This document shows positions 51,039 through 59,811 of a stretch of 64,000 nt of DNA, piece after piece. Below the pieces are notes generated by a model. The model did not search any database. It was not told the DNA's origin and was given only the letters and a program-made list of their open reading frames with translations. The position numbers were made by a program, and so were the translations under genes. This stretch comes from Luteolibacter yonseiensis. GTDB taxonomy: Bacteria; Verrucomicrobiota; Verrucomicrobiia; Verrucomicrobiales; Akkermansiaceae. Position 1 is the first letter of the stretch. Each line of letters opens with the position of its first letter. The stretch lies in the NCBI RefSeq assembly GCF_016595465.1, contig NZ_JAENIK010000010.1, forward strand, positions 24,293 to 88,292. The letters run 5' to 3'.

Positions 51039-51238
51039 AAATTGTGTTTTTTCCTAGCTCCTCACCACTCGCGTTCTTTCTTGTGTGAACCGTGCTGACA
51101 TCCGTGCCCGCGGTCAATCGCATGAAGCGCGGATCATGCCGAATTTCCCGGCGGAACACATGGTTTTTGGCGTCATCTGGTGATTCCGATCCTCACTCGT
51201 GCCAAATGGATCCGCACGGGTCCCCCGCCCCTCCGCAC

Positions 51239-52114
51239 TCACCCACCGGCCGGAGAAATCCCGTGCAGGGTCTTCACCACCTGCCATGCCGCCTCCACGT
51301 GATGCACGCGGAACAGATGGGCGCCCCTCGTCATGCACGTGCTGACGCACGCCACCGTCCCCGCATCGCGCCCGGCGGGGTCCGCCAGCCCGAGCACCTC
51401 GCCGATCACCGTCTTCCGCGAAACGGGAACGAGGACGGGCCGTTGGAATTTTTTCAACCGCGCCAGCTCGCGATACACCGTCAGGTTGTCGTCACGCTGC
51501 TTGGCGAAGTCGATGCCCGGATCGAGGATGACCGCGTCATCCGGCAATCCGGCGGCGCGGGCCAGCCCGATTTTCTCCTCAAAGAACCGCTCCATTTCCG
51601 CCATGACGTCGTGCCACTGCTGTTGGAAATGCGGGACTTTCGGCTCGCCCACGCTGTGCATGACGAGCAATGCCGCGCCGTGCTCCGCGCAGAGGCGGGC
51701 GTTCCGGTCGTCCGGAAGCGCGCCCATGTCATTCACCAGCTCCACCTTCCCGGACGGCAGGATTTCCGTGACCACATCGGGCCGCCAGGTGTTCGCCGAA
51801 AGCACGGGCGGCCACACCTGCTCCGCGTCACGCGGTTCCACACCCTGCCAGACATCCTCCCAGCGGCCGATGAATCCCCGGAACCGCCGGATCTCCTCCT
51901 CCACCGGGATGGCGGCGCGGTTCGTGCGCGCGCTTTCCGCCCCCACGTCGATGACATCCGCGCCCGCCGCGACCTGCCCACGGGCCAGCTCGACCGCTTT
52001 TCCGAAATCCAGCGTGCCATCGCCAGAAAACGAATCGTCATTCACATTCACGATCCCCATCACCAGCGGACGCCGGGGAAAATCGATCACCCGCTCGGGA
52101 AGCCTCAATCGCAT
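51239..52114 (-). CDS. folP: Dihydropteroate synthase
   Basis: A 291-residue TIM-barrel enzyme. The pterin-binding motif VMGIVNVNDDSFSGDG, with a DVGAESART segment, and ILDPGIDFAKQRDDN are the DHPS signatures; PVLVPVSRKTVIGEVLG and FRVHHVEAAWQVV close the barrel. It joins p-aminobenzoate to dihydropterin pyrophosphate in folate synthesis. The family usually reads MGIxNxTPDSFSDGG, and here NVNDDSFSGDG deviates, so it is a divergent but complete copy. It is divergent from aroC, with 82 bases between the starts. Confidence 0.93.
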   Translation of the reverse strand: MRLRLPERVIDFPRRPLVMGIVNVNDDSFSGDGTLDFGKAVELARGQVAAGADVIDVGAESARTNRAAIPVEEEIRRFRGFIGRWEDVWQGVEPRDAEQVWPPVLSANTWRPDVVTEILPSGKVELVNDMGALPDDRNARLCAEHGAALLVMHSVGEPKVPHFQQQWHDVMAEMERFFEEKIGLARAAGLPDDAVILDPGIDFAKQRDDNLTVYRELARLKKFQRPVLVPVSRKTVIGEVLGLADPAGRDAGTVACVSTCMTRGAHLFRVHHVEAAWQVVKTLHGISPAGG

Positions 52115-52196
52115 GCCGGTTTCCTAAATCCTGAAATCTGGAAACTCAACTCTCATCCCGCTTGCCCACGGCGGCTCCATCACTACCCTGCCGGAC

Positions 52197-53276
52197 ATGT
52201 CATCCACTTTCGGCCAAGTTTTCCGCATCCACACCTTCGGCGAGTCGCACGGCGGTGGCGTGGGCGTTGTCATCGACGGTTGCCCGCCGCGCGTCCCCGT
52301 GTCCGTGGAGCAGATCCAGCACGAACTGGACCGCCGCCGTCCCGGGCAGTCGGAGATCGTCACTCCGCGCAAGGAAGCGGATGCGGCGGAAATCCTCTCC
52401 GGCCTGCAGGACGGACTGACGCTCGGCTCCCCCATTTCCATCATCGTCCGGAACACCGACCAGCGTCCCGGCGCCTACGAGGAGATGGCGGTGAAATACC
52501 GCCCGAGCCACGCGGACTACACCTATGACGCGAAATACGGCATCCGCTCCGCCTCCGGCGGCGGGCGGGCGTCGGCGCGGGAGACCATCGGCCGCGTCGC
52601 CGCGGCGGCGGTGGCCCGCCAGGTGCTGGACAAGCTTCACCCGGGCATCGAGGTGCTCGCCTGGGTGAAATCGATCCAGGAACTCAACGCCGAGGTGGAT
52701 CCGCAGACGGTGACCGGGGAAACCATCGAGTCGAACATCGTCCGCACCGGGGATCCGGCGATGGCGGAGACGATGATCGAGCGCATCAAGGCGATCCGCA
52801 ACGACGGCAACTCCGTGGGCGGAGTGATCGAGTGCGTCATCCGCAACTGCCCGCCCGGCCTGGGCGAGCCGATTTTCGACAAACTGGAGGCGGATCTCGC
52901 CAAAGCCATGCTCTCTCTGCCCGCGACCAAGGGCTTTGAAATCGGCTCCGGATTCGCCGGCACCCTGCTCACCGGCCGCGAGCACAACGATCCGTTCCGC
53001 ATGATCGACGGCCGTGTCCGCACCACCAGCAACCGCTCCGGCGGCGTCCAGGGCGGGATTTCCAACGGCGAGAACATCATCTTCCGCGTCGCCTTCAAGC
53101 CGACCGCCACCATCATGACCGAGCAGGACACCGTCACCTCCGGCCACGAGAACACCGAACTCAAGGGCCGCGGACGCCACGACGCCTGTGTCCTCCCCCG
53201 GGCCGTGCCCATCGTCGAGGCGATGGCCACCCTGGTGCTCACGGATCATCTCCTGCGGCAGAGGGCGATCGGCTGA
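52197..53276 (+). CDS. aroC: Chorismate synthase
   Basis: A 359-residue enzyme with all three family signatures: [17 protein letters not shown] (near 14-30), then [18 protein letters not shown] (near 122-139) and [17 protein letters not shown] (near 275-291). It converts 5-enolpyruvylshikimate-3-phosphate to chorismate with reduced FMN, the last common step of aromatic amino acid and folate-precursor synthesis. It lies next to folP (divergent), which also needs chorismate as a source of p-aminobenzoate. The Rpn-like gene follows on the same strand. Confidence 0.97.
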   Translation: MSSTFGQVFRIHTFGESHGGGVGVVIDGCPPRVPVSVEQIQHELDRRRPGQSEIVTPRKEADAAEILSGLQDGLTLGSPISIIVRNTDQRPGAYEEMAVKYRPSHADYTYDAKYGIRSASGGGRASARETIGRVAAAAVARQVLDKLHPGIEVLAWVKSIQELNAEVDPQTVTGETIESNIVRTGDPAMAETMIERIKAIRNDGNSVGGVIECVIRNCPPGLGEPIFDKLEADLAKAMLSLPATKGFEIGSGFAGTLLTGREHNDPFRMIDGRVRTTSNRSGGVQGGISNGENIIFRVAFKPTATIMTEQDTVTSGHENTELKGRGRHDACVLPRAVPIVEAMATLVLTDHLLRQRAIG

Positions 53277-53315
53277 GAAGGTTCCACCGGCAGCCATTCG
53301 TAAAACTCCCAAGCC

Positions 53316-54272
53316 GTGGACGCTTCCGAAATTCCCCTGGACTCCGCCGCGCACACGCATGACGGATTTTTCAAGGCGGTCTTTTCGCAGCCCGAGCATG
53401 CGGTGGCGTTTTTCAAAAGCCACCTGCCCGCGGAGGTCACCGCTCTCGTCGAATGGCCGTCCTTGGAGCTGCTGCCCGGTTCGTTTGTGAAATCCAGCCT
53501 GCAGCAGGCCCACTCGGACCTGTTGTTTTCCGTCCGCATGGGTGAGCGGGAGACGCTCCTTTACCTGCTCTTCGAACACCAGAGCACGCCCGACCCCGCC
53601 ATGCCGCTGCGGTTGCTCGGGTACATGAGCGAGATCCACCTGAAACATCACAAGGAAAACAAGCTGCCGCTCAGGCCGGTGCTGCCCTTCGTCCTCCACC
53701 AGGGACCGGACCGCTGGACCGCATCGACCGCATTTGAGGATCTGTTCGAACTTGAGGGAGAAGCCCGCGAGGCGCTGCTGCCGTTCCTGCCGAAATTCAG
53801 CCACGCGCTGCTCGACCTCACCCGCTTCGATCCCTCCGCCGGTGAGGAGGACGCCCGGGTGCGCGCGGTGCTGCAACTGATGAAGCTCGCCCGCGAGAAG
53901 GAACTGCTGCGCTTTTTCCGCTGGTTGTCCCGATTTTCCGCCAAGGACCTGTCTGAAAACCTGCTACGGCTGATCCTGCTCTATGCGATGCACTCGGACA
54001 GCGATCTTGACGCGGAGAAAATCTACCATAACCTGTCATCCAATCCCGAACTTGAGAAAAGCACCATGTCCGTCGCTGAAAAACTGAGAGCCGAAGGCCG
54101 TGTCGAAGGCCTTACAGAAGGGAACTGGATCGGGAAAATCCAAACACTTGAGGAATTCCTCGAAAAAGCCATTTCTTCGAATGAAGTCCTCGAGGCGATG
54201 ACACTCGCTGAACTCGAAGCACTGCACGCCCTGCTTCACCGCGAATACGAAGTCCGCTTCAAGCGCGGCTGA
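53316..54272 (+). CDS. Rpn-family PD-(D/E)XK nuclease
   Basis: A 318-residue member of the Rpn (RpnA/YhgA-like, PDDEXK) family, seen in HDGFFKAVFSQPEHAVAFFK at the N-terminus, HSDLLFSVRM and LLYLLFEHQSTPDPAMPLR, which together form the nuclease core. A helical C-terminal region includes AEKLRAEGRVEGLTEG and a final EALHALLHREYE. The start is a GTG at 53316. Rpn proteins promote recombination and spread horizontally; they are often annotated as putative transposases. It follows aroC by 39 bases. Confidence 0.9.
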   Translation: MDASEIPLDSAAHTHDGFFKAVFSQPEHAVAFFKSHLPAEVTALVEWPSLELLPGSFVKSSLQQAHSDLLFSVRMGERETLLYLLFEHQSTPDPAMPLRLLGYMSEIHLKHHKENKLPLRPVLPFVLHQGPDRWTASTAFEDLFELEGEAREALLPFLPKFSHALLDLTRFDPSAGEEDARVRAVLQLMKLAREKELLRFFRWLSRFSAKDLSENLLRLILLYAMHSDSDLDAEKIYHNLSSNPELEKSTMSVAEKLRAEGRVEGLTEGNWIGKIQTLEEFLEKAISSNEVLEAMTLAELEALHALLHREYEVRFKRG

Positions 54273-54329
54273 AACGTGGTCCGCTTTCCTGGAAAATCGC
54301 GTGGGGACATAGTCTAGGGTTGATGTCCG

Positions 54330-55148
54330 GTGGCTGGAAAGACTCTCCTGAGTCCGTCCACTTCCATCACCTTGTCCCCCGACCTCATTCCATCACTCAG
54401 CCTCGGCACGGCGGCGCTCGTCCTGTTCGTTCTCTGCGCCGGCTTCGTCATGCTGCGCGGGCTCGCCCGGATGATCGTCGGCACGCTCACGCTCGGGATT
54501 TCCGCCTGGGTCGGGTTCCGCGTGTGGCAGGCGGCCCCGGCGTTGTCATTCGAGTGGCTCGGGCAGTCCCAGCCGTGGATCACCAACGGCCTGCCGGTCC
54601 TGGCGTTCGTTCTCGTGTTTTTCCTGCTGCGGAAAATCACCAATTTCTTCACCAGTCCGTTCGGTGGCGGCTCCGGAAGTTCGGGTCCCAGGACGCTCGC
54701 CGGCACCGTTTTCCGCCTCGTTTTCGCTCTCATCCCCGCATCGCTCCTGTGGATCATCGGAGCCGCGCTCGTCCACCACGCGGGGTCCATCGCCGAGCTC
54801 AAGGCCAGCTCCGGGAAGGGGAAACCGGAGCAAGGGTTTGTCCAGAAACTCAAATCCACCCTTGAGTCCACCCTGCCCGCGGACTGGCTCGCCGCCCTCG
54901 ATCCCTTGGCGGACCCGTCCCGCCTCAGCCTCGCCAAGCTCATCGCCGCGCAATCCTCGCCCGAATTCGCACCGGAAATCGACCCCGCCACCGGCAAGCC
55001 CATCCCCCGCGCCATCCTTGTGGAGGATCCCGCCCTTCAAACGCTTGCCCGCGAGGGAAATTTCAGCACACTCCTCCGTCATCCGCTGCTCACCAAGGCT
55101 CTCGCCGATCCCAAGATCCAGCAACGGCTCCGTGACCTCGCCCAATGA
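54330..55148 (+). CDS. Membrane hypothetical protein
   Basis: A 272-residue protein, starting at a GTG (54330). Three hydrophobic segments are clear: LGTAALVLFVLCAGFVMLRG, VLAFVLVFFLLRKITNFF, and LVFALIPASLLWIIGAALV (about 23-45, 85-105 and 128-147). A soluble C-terminal helical region follows (DPSRLSLAKLIAAQSS; LLRHPLLTKALADPKIQQ). The general layout is like the CvpA or other small membrane families, but I do not recognise it. Its stop overlaps an ATG of the gatB frame by 4 bases. Confidence 0.75.
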   Translation: MAGKTLLSPSTSITLSPDLIPSLSLGTAALVLFVLCAGFVMLRGLARMIVGTLTLGISAWVGFRVWQAAPALSFEWLGQSQPWITNGLPVLAFVLVFFLLRKITNFFTSPFGGGSGSSGPRTLAGTVFRLVFALIPASLLWIIGAALVHHAGSIAELKASSGKGKPEQGFVQKLKSTLESTLPADWLAALDPLADPSRLSLAKLIAAQSSPEFAPEIDPATGKPIPRAILVEDPALQTLAREGNFSTLLRHPLLTKALADPKIQQRLRDLAQ

Positions 55149-55210
55149 GAACGGAAGCAAGTTTCCCCAGCATTTTCCAACTTTCCAATCCGCCACTCCC
55201 AGCCTCTTCC

Positions 55211-56662
55211 ATGTCCTACCTCGTCACCATCGGCCTCGAAGTCCACAGCCAGGTCAAGACCCAGACCAAGATGTTCTGCGCCTGCCGCACCTCCTTCGGC
55301 GACACGCCGAACACGAACACCTGCCCCGTCTGCCTCGGCATGCCCGGCGCGCTTCCCGTCCTGAACCGCGAGGCCATCGAGAAAACCCTGCTCACCGGCC
55401 TCATGATCGGCTGCGGATCGCCGGAAATCTCCAAATGGGACCGGAAAAACTACTTCTACCCGGACATGCCGAAAAACTACCAGACCACGCAGATGGACCT
55501 TCCCCTCTGCATCGGTGGCGGCGTCCCGCTCTACGACCACTGCTACCCCACCGACGCCCGCAAGAGCATCACCACCGCGAACAAGGTCGTCCGCCTCAAC
55601 CGCATCCACCTTGAGGAGGACGTCGCGAAATCCACCCACCTCGGGAACTCCTCGCTCATCGACTTCAACCGCGCCGGCACCCCCCTCATGGAGATCGTCA
55701 CCGAGCCGGACCTCGAATCCGCGGAAGAAGCCTTCGCCTACGTCCGCTCGCTCCAGATGATCCTCCAGCAGGGCGGTGTTTCCGACGCGGACATGGAAAA
55801 AGGCCAGCTCCGCTGCGATGTGAACATCTCCCTCCGCAAGAACGCCTCCGACCCGCTCGGCCAGAAGGTGGAGCTGAAAAACCTCAACTCCATCTCCGCC
55901 ATCCGCCGCGCCATCCATTTCGAGATCCAGCGCCAGACCGAGGAGCTCGACCGCGGCATCCCGCAGATCCAGTCCACCCGCCGCTGGGACGACGACCGGG
56001 GCGAGACCCAGATGATGCGGACCAAGGAGGACGCGCACGACTACCGCTACTTCTCCTGCCCGGACCTCCTGCCCATCGAGACCGCGCCGCTGCTCGCGAA
56101 AGTCCGCCCGCTCGTCCCCGAGCTGCCGCACGAACTCGCCGCCCGCTTCGAGAAAGACCTCGGCGTCACCGCCTACGACGCCTCCGTGCTCTCCTCGGAC
56201 AAACACCTCGCCCGATACTTCGAGGCCGTCACCGACGCCGCCATCCCCGGCAAAAAAGTCGCGAATTTCATCATCAACAACCTGCTCGGGACCCTCAACG
56301 AGCGCGCGCTCGGCATCGACGAATGCCCCGTCGCCCCGGAAAAACTCCGCGCCCTGCTCGTCCTCATGGAAAACGGCACCCTCGCCGCGAACCAGGCCAA
56401 GGAAGTCTTCACCGTCCTCTTCGACGCCCCGGAAAAAGACCCCGCCGCCATCGCCGACAGCCTCGGCTTCAAGCCCGCCGCCGCCGGCGAGCTTGAAGGC
56501 CTCGTGGACCAGGCCATCGCCAACAACCCCGCCGAAGTCGAAGCCGTCAAAGCCGGAAACGAAAAACTCCTCAACTTCCTCACCGGCCAGGTCATGAAAC
56601 TCGCCACCACCAAGCCGAACCCGAAACAGGTCACCGAGCTCCTCAGGGCCCGTCTCCTCTGA
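55211..56662 (+). CDS. gatB: Aspartyl/glutamyl-tRNA amidotransferase subunit B
   Basis: A 483-residue GatB. The N-terminus SYLVTIGLEVHSQVKTQTK matches the family; KVELKNLNSISAIRRAI and the C-terminal YqeY-like domain with FLTGQVMKLATTKPNPKQV are present. Cysteines of the zinc site are in CACRTSF and CPVCLG near residues 20-42. GatB binds misacylated Glu-tRNA-Gln or Asp-tRNA-Asn, while GatA (not here) supplies ammonia. A frame from ATG 55145 would overlap the previous gene by 4 bases (ATGA) and add 22 residues; alignment favours 55211. Confidence 0.95.
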   Translation: MSYLVTIGLEVHSQVKTQTKMFCACRTSFGDTPNTNTCPVCLGMPGALPVLNREAIEKTLLTGLMIGCGSPEISKWDRKNYFYPDMPKNYQTTQMDLPLCIGGGVPLYDHCYPTDARKSITTANKVVRLNRIHLEEDVAKSTHLGNSSLIDFNRAGTPLMEIVTEPDLESAEEAFAYVRSLQMILQQGGVSDADMEKGQLRCDVNISLRKNASDPLGQKVELKNLNSISAIRRAIHFEIQRQTEELDRGIPQIQSTRRWDDDRGETQMMRTKEDAHDYRYFSCPDLLPIETAPLLAKVRPLVPELPHELAARFEKDLGVTAYDASVLSSDKHLARYFEAVTDAAIPGKKVANFIINNLLGTLNERALGIDECPVAPEKLRALLVLMENGTLAANQAKEVFTVLFDAPEKDPAAIADSLGFKPAAAGELEGLVDQAIANNPAEVEAVKAGNEKLLNFLTGQVMKLATTKPNPKQVTELLRARLL

Positions 56663-56669
56663 CCGGAGC

Positions 56670-56715
56670 CCCACCGGGACCGCGGAATTCATTCCGCGCG
56701 AAACCCTCGGAGCTG
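56670..56715. repeat. 'gcgggatgaatcccgcg'-type short hairpin
   Basis: The words ccgcggaattcattccgcg form a hairpin after gatB. The same type, gcgcgggatgaatcccgcgc, occurs at 58880. Confidence 0.5.
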
Positions 56716-56759
56716 CCGGCCCAACCATTCGGAAAGCCCCCACCGCGACTTCCGAAGGG

Positions 56760-57086
56760 ATGGCCTCACGTTTCAAAAACCGCAGAATCCCGGTGTTCCC
56801 CTACATCGATCTGATCTGGGTGGACGACTCCACATTTGCGAAAATGGCGGAAGCGGATCCGGCCGATGCCCGCAAGGAAAGAGTCCCAGTCATCAATTTC
56901 CGGGCGCTGCTCGCCATGAAGCTTTACGCACTGAAAGACGGACAAACCCGCCAGCACAAAGATCTGCTCGATATCCGCGCCCTTCTGAGCTACGGTTATC
57001 TCAAGATTCCCGACGAAGAGTTCAAGGTCCTCTGCGAACGTTACTCCGGTCCGCTGGCTTACGACCAAATCAAATCAAACTCATGA
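56760..57086 (+). CDS. Truncated nucleotidyltransferase-like protein
   Basis: A 108-residue protein that matches only the C-terminal half of AbiEii/MNT-like nucleotidyltransferases: FPYIDLIWVDDSTFAK, then VPVINFRALLAMKLYALKD and HKDLLDIRALLSYG. The N-terminal half, with the GS-x10-DxD catalytic site, is absent, and the region upstream (56663-56759) does not encode it. So this is probably a decayed or minimal copy. Its stop overlaps the next small gene by 4 bases (ATGA), and that pairing suggests the module was once a two-gene toxin-like or antitoxin-like unit. Confidence 0.7.
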   Translation: MASRFKNRRIPVFPYIDLIWVDDSTFAKMAEADPADARKERVPVINFRALLAMKLYALKDGQTRQHKDLLDIRALLSYGYLKIPDEEFKVLCERYSGPLAYDQIKSNS

Positions 57087-57286
57087 ACGCTCTCGATCTG
57101 GAGTTCGGTGACTTTTCCGACCATCCGCCACCACCACAGGTGACGCTGGACATTTACGAAAAGTGGGTCTTCGAATTTCTTGCCAGCGGCATGCGCCGTC
57201 CCATGACCGACGAGGAACTCCTCGCCGATTTCATGCGCAACGAAGGACGCCAGACCGAGGAGTGGCCGGACTTCGGCGCACACTGA
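57083..57286 (+). CDS. Small acidic hypothetical protein
   Basis: A 67-residue protein (NALDLEFGDFSDHPPPPQV at its N-terminus, EEWPDFGAH at its end). Its ATG overlaps the stop of the truncated nucleotidyltransferase. I do not recognise it; the composition is acidic with many Pro and Phe. The coupling suggests it belongs to the same small module. Confidence 0.6.
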   Translation: MNALDLEFGDFSDHPPPPQVTLDIYEKWVFEFLASGMRRPMTDEELLADFMRNEGRQTEEWPDFGAH

Positions 57287-57334
57287 GTTCCGTGGAACCG
57301 TGATCCGGCCACCGGCGTCATCGCTTGGGCCGGC

Positions 57335-57607
57335 TCAGAATCTGGCGGTGAATTGAGACCGGATTCTGATCCACCACAGCGCGGACGGCATCCAGAGAAC
57401 CAGTCCTCCCGTTAGATAAACTCCGGAGAACACCACTTGCAGGTGGGTTTGCGAGGCGATCATCGCCCCGAAAAAGAACTGGCAGAAAAACCCGGCGAAC
57501 AGGAAAAGGAAAACCCAGCCGAAATACCACATCCAGACGGGTTTGCGCATCAGGCCGTAACAAAGGATTCCGCAAATAAGGGAGAAGGCGAGCAGGTATG
57601 GTCCCAT
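57335..57607 (-). CDS. Small membrane hypothetical protein
   Basis: A 90-residue protein with three hydrophobic helices: YLLAFSLICGILCYGLM, WMWYFGWVFLFLFAGFFCQFF and VVFSGVYLTGGLVLWMP. It ends in a short basic stretch. The function is unknown; no signal peptide is needed. It converges with the small acidic protein gene. Confidence 0.65.
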   Translation of the reverse strand: MGPYLLAFSLICGILCYGLMRKPVWMWYFGWVFLFLFAGFFCQFFFGAMIASQTHLQVVFSGVYLTGGLVLWMPSALWWIRIRSQFTARF

Positions 57608-58156
57608 GAAGTCAGGCGGCTTTTTGCAGAGGATTTCATATCACCTCCCCTCAGGATGAAACATAAAAAACCGGCCTTTTCCCGTCACCGTTCCAGTGCC
57701 CGCGCGGGTGGCGAGCCTCCTCTGTTAGCACTGGTTCGCGAAATCGGATTTTGATCCAACTAATTTATTTCGAATGGAATCCCTTCTGATAAGGCATTGG
57801 AGTCGTCCAAGCCGGAGTAATGTTTCACGAAGAGGAAAAATCCCAAGCGGCGTGACGCTGACGCGCAAGGCTGACGCGTGACACCGGCCCATCCCGCCGC
57901 ACTCCATGGAGCGGCGATACGTGATCGCCCCTCTCCTGCAGGCCGTGACGACGCAACATCCATGGTGTAGTGACACCCTCCTGGCCCTTCCCTCCCCACA
58001 TCTCCTCCGCGCTCTTCGCGTTCTCCGCGTTTCGATCCATCAAACAACCCAAGCCCGGCCCACCTCTGATGACTGGTCACTCCGCACCTCTTCCTTTGCG
58101 ACCCTTCGCGACCTTTGCGCCTTGGCGGTGAATCTCAAACCCAAGCCAACCCGCCA
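57608..58156. other. Non-coding stretch with dispersed repeat words
   Basis: About 550 bases with no convincing gene on either strand. It contains a tandem 'tgacgcgcaaggctgacgcg' word near 57856 and a 'ccttcgcgacctttgcgcc' arm near 58103. The last is a variant of the arm at 36504. Confidence 0.45.
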
Positions 58157-58618
58157 TCAAAGCACCCCGAACCTCCGCTCCAGGATCTCCCGGCGGAAGT
58201 TGAAGATCGATTCCAGCTTCCTCCTCACGAACACCGCGTGCGCGATGGCTCCGAACGGGCCGAAGCCGAGGCCGTAGTGGACAAGGTCCCGCATCAGCAC
58301 ACCGCCGGGGACGTCCTCGAAGGTGTGGCGGTGGTGCCAGAGTTTGTAGGGACCGAAGCGTTGCTCATCGACGAAGGAGTTTCCCCAGTCCACGGACTTG
58401 ATCTCGGTCACCCAGCCCACCCGCACCAGCGGCAGGATCTTCATCCGGTAGGAAATGATCTGGCCGTCATACATCCGCTCGCCCGGCTGGCTGAGGATCT
58501 CGAACCCGATCTCCTTCGGTGTGATCGCGTCCAGATTCCGGGGCGTCGAGAAAAACTCCCATGCCTCCTCTCGGGAAATCGGCAGGCGTTGTTCTTGCTG
58601 GAGCTGGTGGACGGTCAT
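58157..58618 (-). CDS. SRPBCC (START-like) protein
   Basis: A 153-residue protein from the ATG at 58618. The START/Bet v1-like pattern is present: LPISREEAWEFFSTPRNLD, then GQIISYRMKILPLVRVGWV and PYKLWHHRHTFEDVPGGVLMRDLV, ending in a long helix with FVRRKLESIFNFRREIL. SRPBCC proteins bind hydrophobic ligands; relatives are annotated as polyketide cyclases or cell-division-inhibitor-like. The ligand is unknown. An in-frame ATG 14 residues upstream is less likely. Confidence 0.88.
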   Translation of the reverse strand: MTVHQLQQEQRLPISREEAWEFFSTPRNLDAITPKEIGFEILSQPGERMYDGQIISYRMKILPLVRVGWVTEIKSVDWGNSFVDEQRFGPYKLWHHRHTFEDVPGGVLMRDLVHYGLGFGPFGAIAHAVFVRRKLESIFNFRREILERRFGVL

Positions 58619-58929
58619 GCGCTTGTTAGGGAAGTAACAGCGATGGAGAGCGGGCCGCAAGCCCCGGCGTCAGCAAACAGAAACCAATGTGGCTTTTCGG
58701 AATACCGTCGCAGCCGGAGATATCTGAAATGCCTCGTCGAACCGGTTTTTTTCAGCCGCAAAGGCCAAAAAACCGATCGGGCGGGCAAGAACTCCGCCTC
58801 CTTCGCATATCAACACCCGCAGGACACTTGATGAAAGTGCGTGACCCTGTGGATGCGCCCGGAGCTCCGGTCGTTTCGCGCGGGATGAATCCCGCGCTCC
58901 CGGTGTGGCGGAATGATCCGCCCTTGGGA
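58619..58929. other. Intergenic region with a short hairpin
   Basis: No gene is seen. A hairpin gcgcgggatgaatcccgcgc lies near 58878-58897. It should also hold the promoter of the SRPBCC gene (minus strand). Confidence 0.4.
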
Positions 58930-59196
58930 TCAATCCTCCTCGAACTTGCGGGTGATGAGATCACCGATCGCTTCGAGAGCGGCTTCCTCGTCCGAGCCGT
59001 CGGCACTGACGGAGATGATGGAACCGTGGCCGGCCGCGAGCATCATGAGACCCATGATGCTTTTGCCATCCACTTCCTCGCCATCCTTCTCGACGAAGAT
59101 GTCCGCTTGGAAACGGTTGGCCGTTTTGACGAATTGCGCGGCGGGGCGAGCGTGGATGCCGAGCTTGTTAAGGATGGTGAAGTCTTTTTTGGCCAT
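58930..59196 (-). CDS. ptsH: HPr phosphocarrier protein
   Basis: An 88-residue HPr. The active-site H15 is in GIHARPAAQFV; S46, the site of HPr kinase regulation, is in KSIMGLMMLAA, and the C-terminal helix ends TRKFEED. HPr passes phosphate from enzyme I to sugar permeases, or serves as a regulator where the sugar PTS is incomplete. Here no other PTS gene is adjacent, so a regulatory role is possible. The ATG at 59196 is the family start; an upstream in-frame ATG at 59247 is not needed. Confidence 0.93.
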   Translation of the reverse strand: MAKKDFTILNKLGIHARPAAQFVKTANRFQADIFVEKDGEEVDGKSIMGLMMLAAGHGSIISVSADGSDEEAALEAIGDLITRKFEED

Positions 59197-59294
59197 GTGT
59201 GAAGGCTTGCGCGGGGGGAATGTAGAAAGTGAATCGGATCGCTCCAAGGCAAAAATTTAGGGAAGAATTTCCGATTTTAAAGAAACCGGGAACT

Positions 59295-59328
59295 AAAAAG
59301 CCGCACCATTTTCACGGAGCGGCTTTTT
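59295..59328 (-). terminator. Terminator of the rpmG-rpsR operon
   Basis: AAAAAGCCGC (59295-59304) pairs with GCGGCTTTTT (59319-59328) with a 14-base loop, giving T runs on both strands. It follows rpsR and lies before HPr on the minus strand, so it separates the two. Confidence 0.85.
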
Positions 59329-59354
59329 GAAGGAGTGAATTCCCCTGTTTGAAA

Positions 59355-59597
59355 TCAAGGAAGCAGGTTGATCGCGCGGGACTGCTTGATCGCGTTGTTG
59401 ATCTTGCGGTGCAGCTTGGCGGAGACTCCGGTGACGCGGCGTGGAAGAATCTTGCCGGTTTCGGTGGTGAACTTGGTGAGAAGCTCCGGATTGGTCGAAA
59501 CGACCTGATCCGCAGGGATGTCATGACGGCGGCGCGTCATTTTACGGTTCGCCTTACGGAAGTTGATTCGGCGCTGGATTGTTTTTGGCTCGGACAT
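59355..59597 (-). CDS. rpsR: 30S ribosomal protein S18
   Basis: An 80-residue S18. The conserved core [19 protein letters not shown], followed by [18 protein letters not shown], is typical. It binds S6 on the platform of the 30S subunit. It follows rpmG by 17 bases and is terminated at 59295. The usual rpsF-ssb-rpsR cluster is not here, and rpmG is the partner instead. Confidence 0.96.
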   Translation of the reverse strand: MSEPKTIQRRINFRKANRKMTRRRHDIPADQVVSTNPELLTKFTTETGKILPRRVTGVSAKLHRKINNAIKQSRAINLLP

Positions 59598-59614
59598 GGG
59601 AGTGGAGGCGCGTG

Positions 59615-59788
59615 TTAGCGGAGTTCGCGGTGAAGGGTGCGGCGCTTGAGGAAGTGGTTGAATTTCACTTTCTCGAGACGACCCGGCGTGCGGAGGCTCT
59701 TTTTGTTACGCGTGGTGACGTAACGTGAAGTCGGCTTGCCCTCGGCTTTCGCTTCGGTGCATTCTAGAATGATGATCTCGCGTGGCAT
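59615..59788 (-). CDS. rpmG: 50S ribosomal protein L33
   Basis: A 57-residue protein, too short for a 60-residue cutoff. It reads [17 protein letters not shown], then [20 protein letters not shown], and ends [10 protein letters not shown]. The family pattern is clear. It lacks the CxxC pairs of the zinc-binding form, so it is the C-minus L33. It lies between the DksA-like gene and rpsR, 23 and 17 bases away, so the three form one operon on the minus strand. Confidence 0.93.
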   Translation of the reverse strand: MPREIIILECTEAKAEGKPTSRYVTTRNKKSLRTPGRLEKVKFNHFLKRRTLHRELR

Positions 59789-59811
59789 GACTTTGGGGGC
59801 GGGAGGATGCT

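Noticed and set aside
53316..54272. Rpn-like gene as sign of an active transposon
   Set aside because: The family is often called a putative transposase, but no inverted repeats flank it and the nuclease family is not a true transposase.
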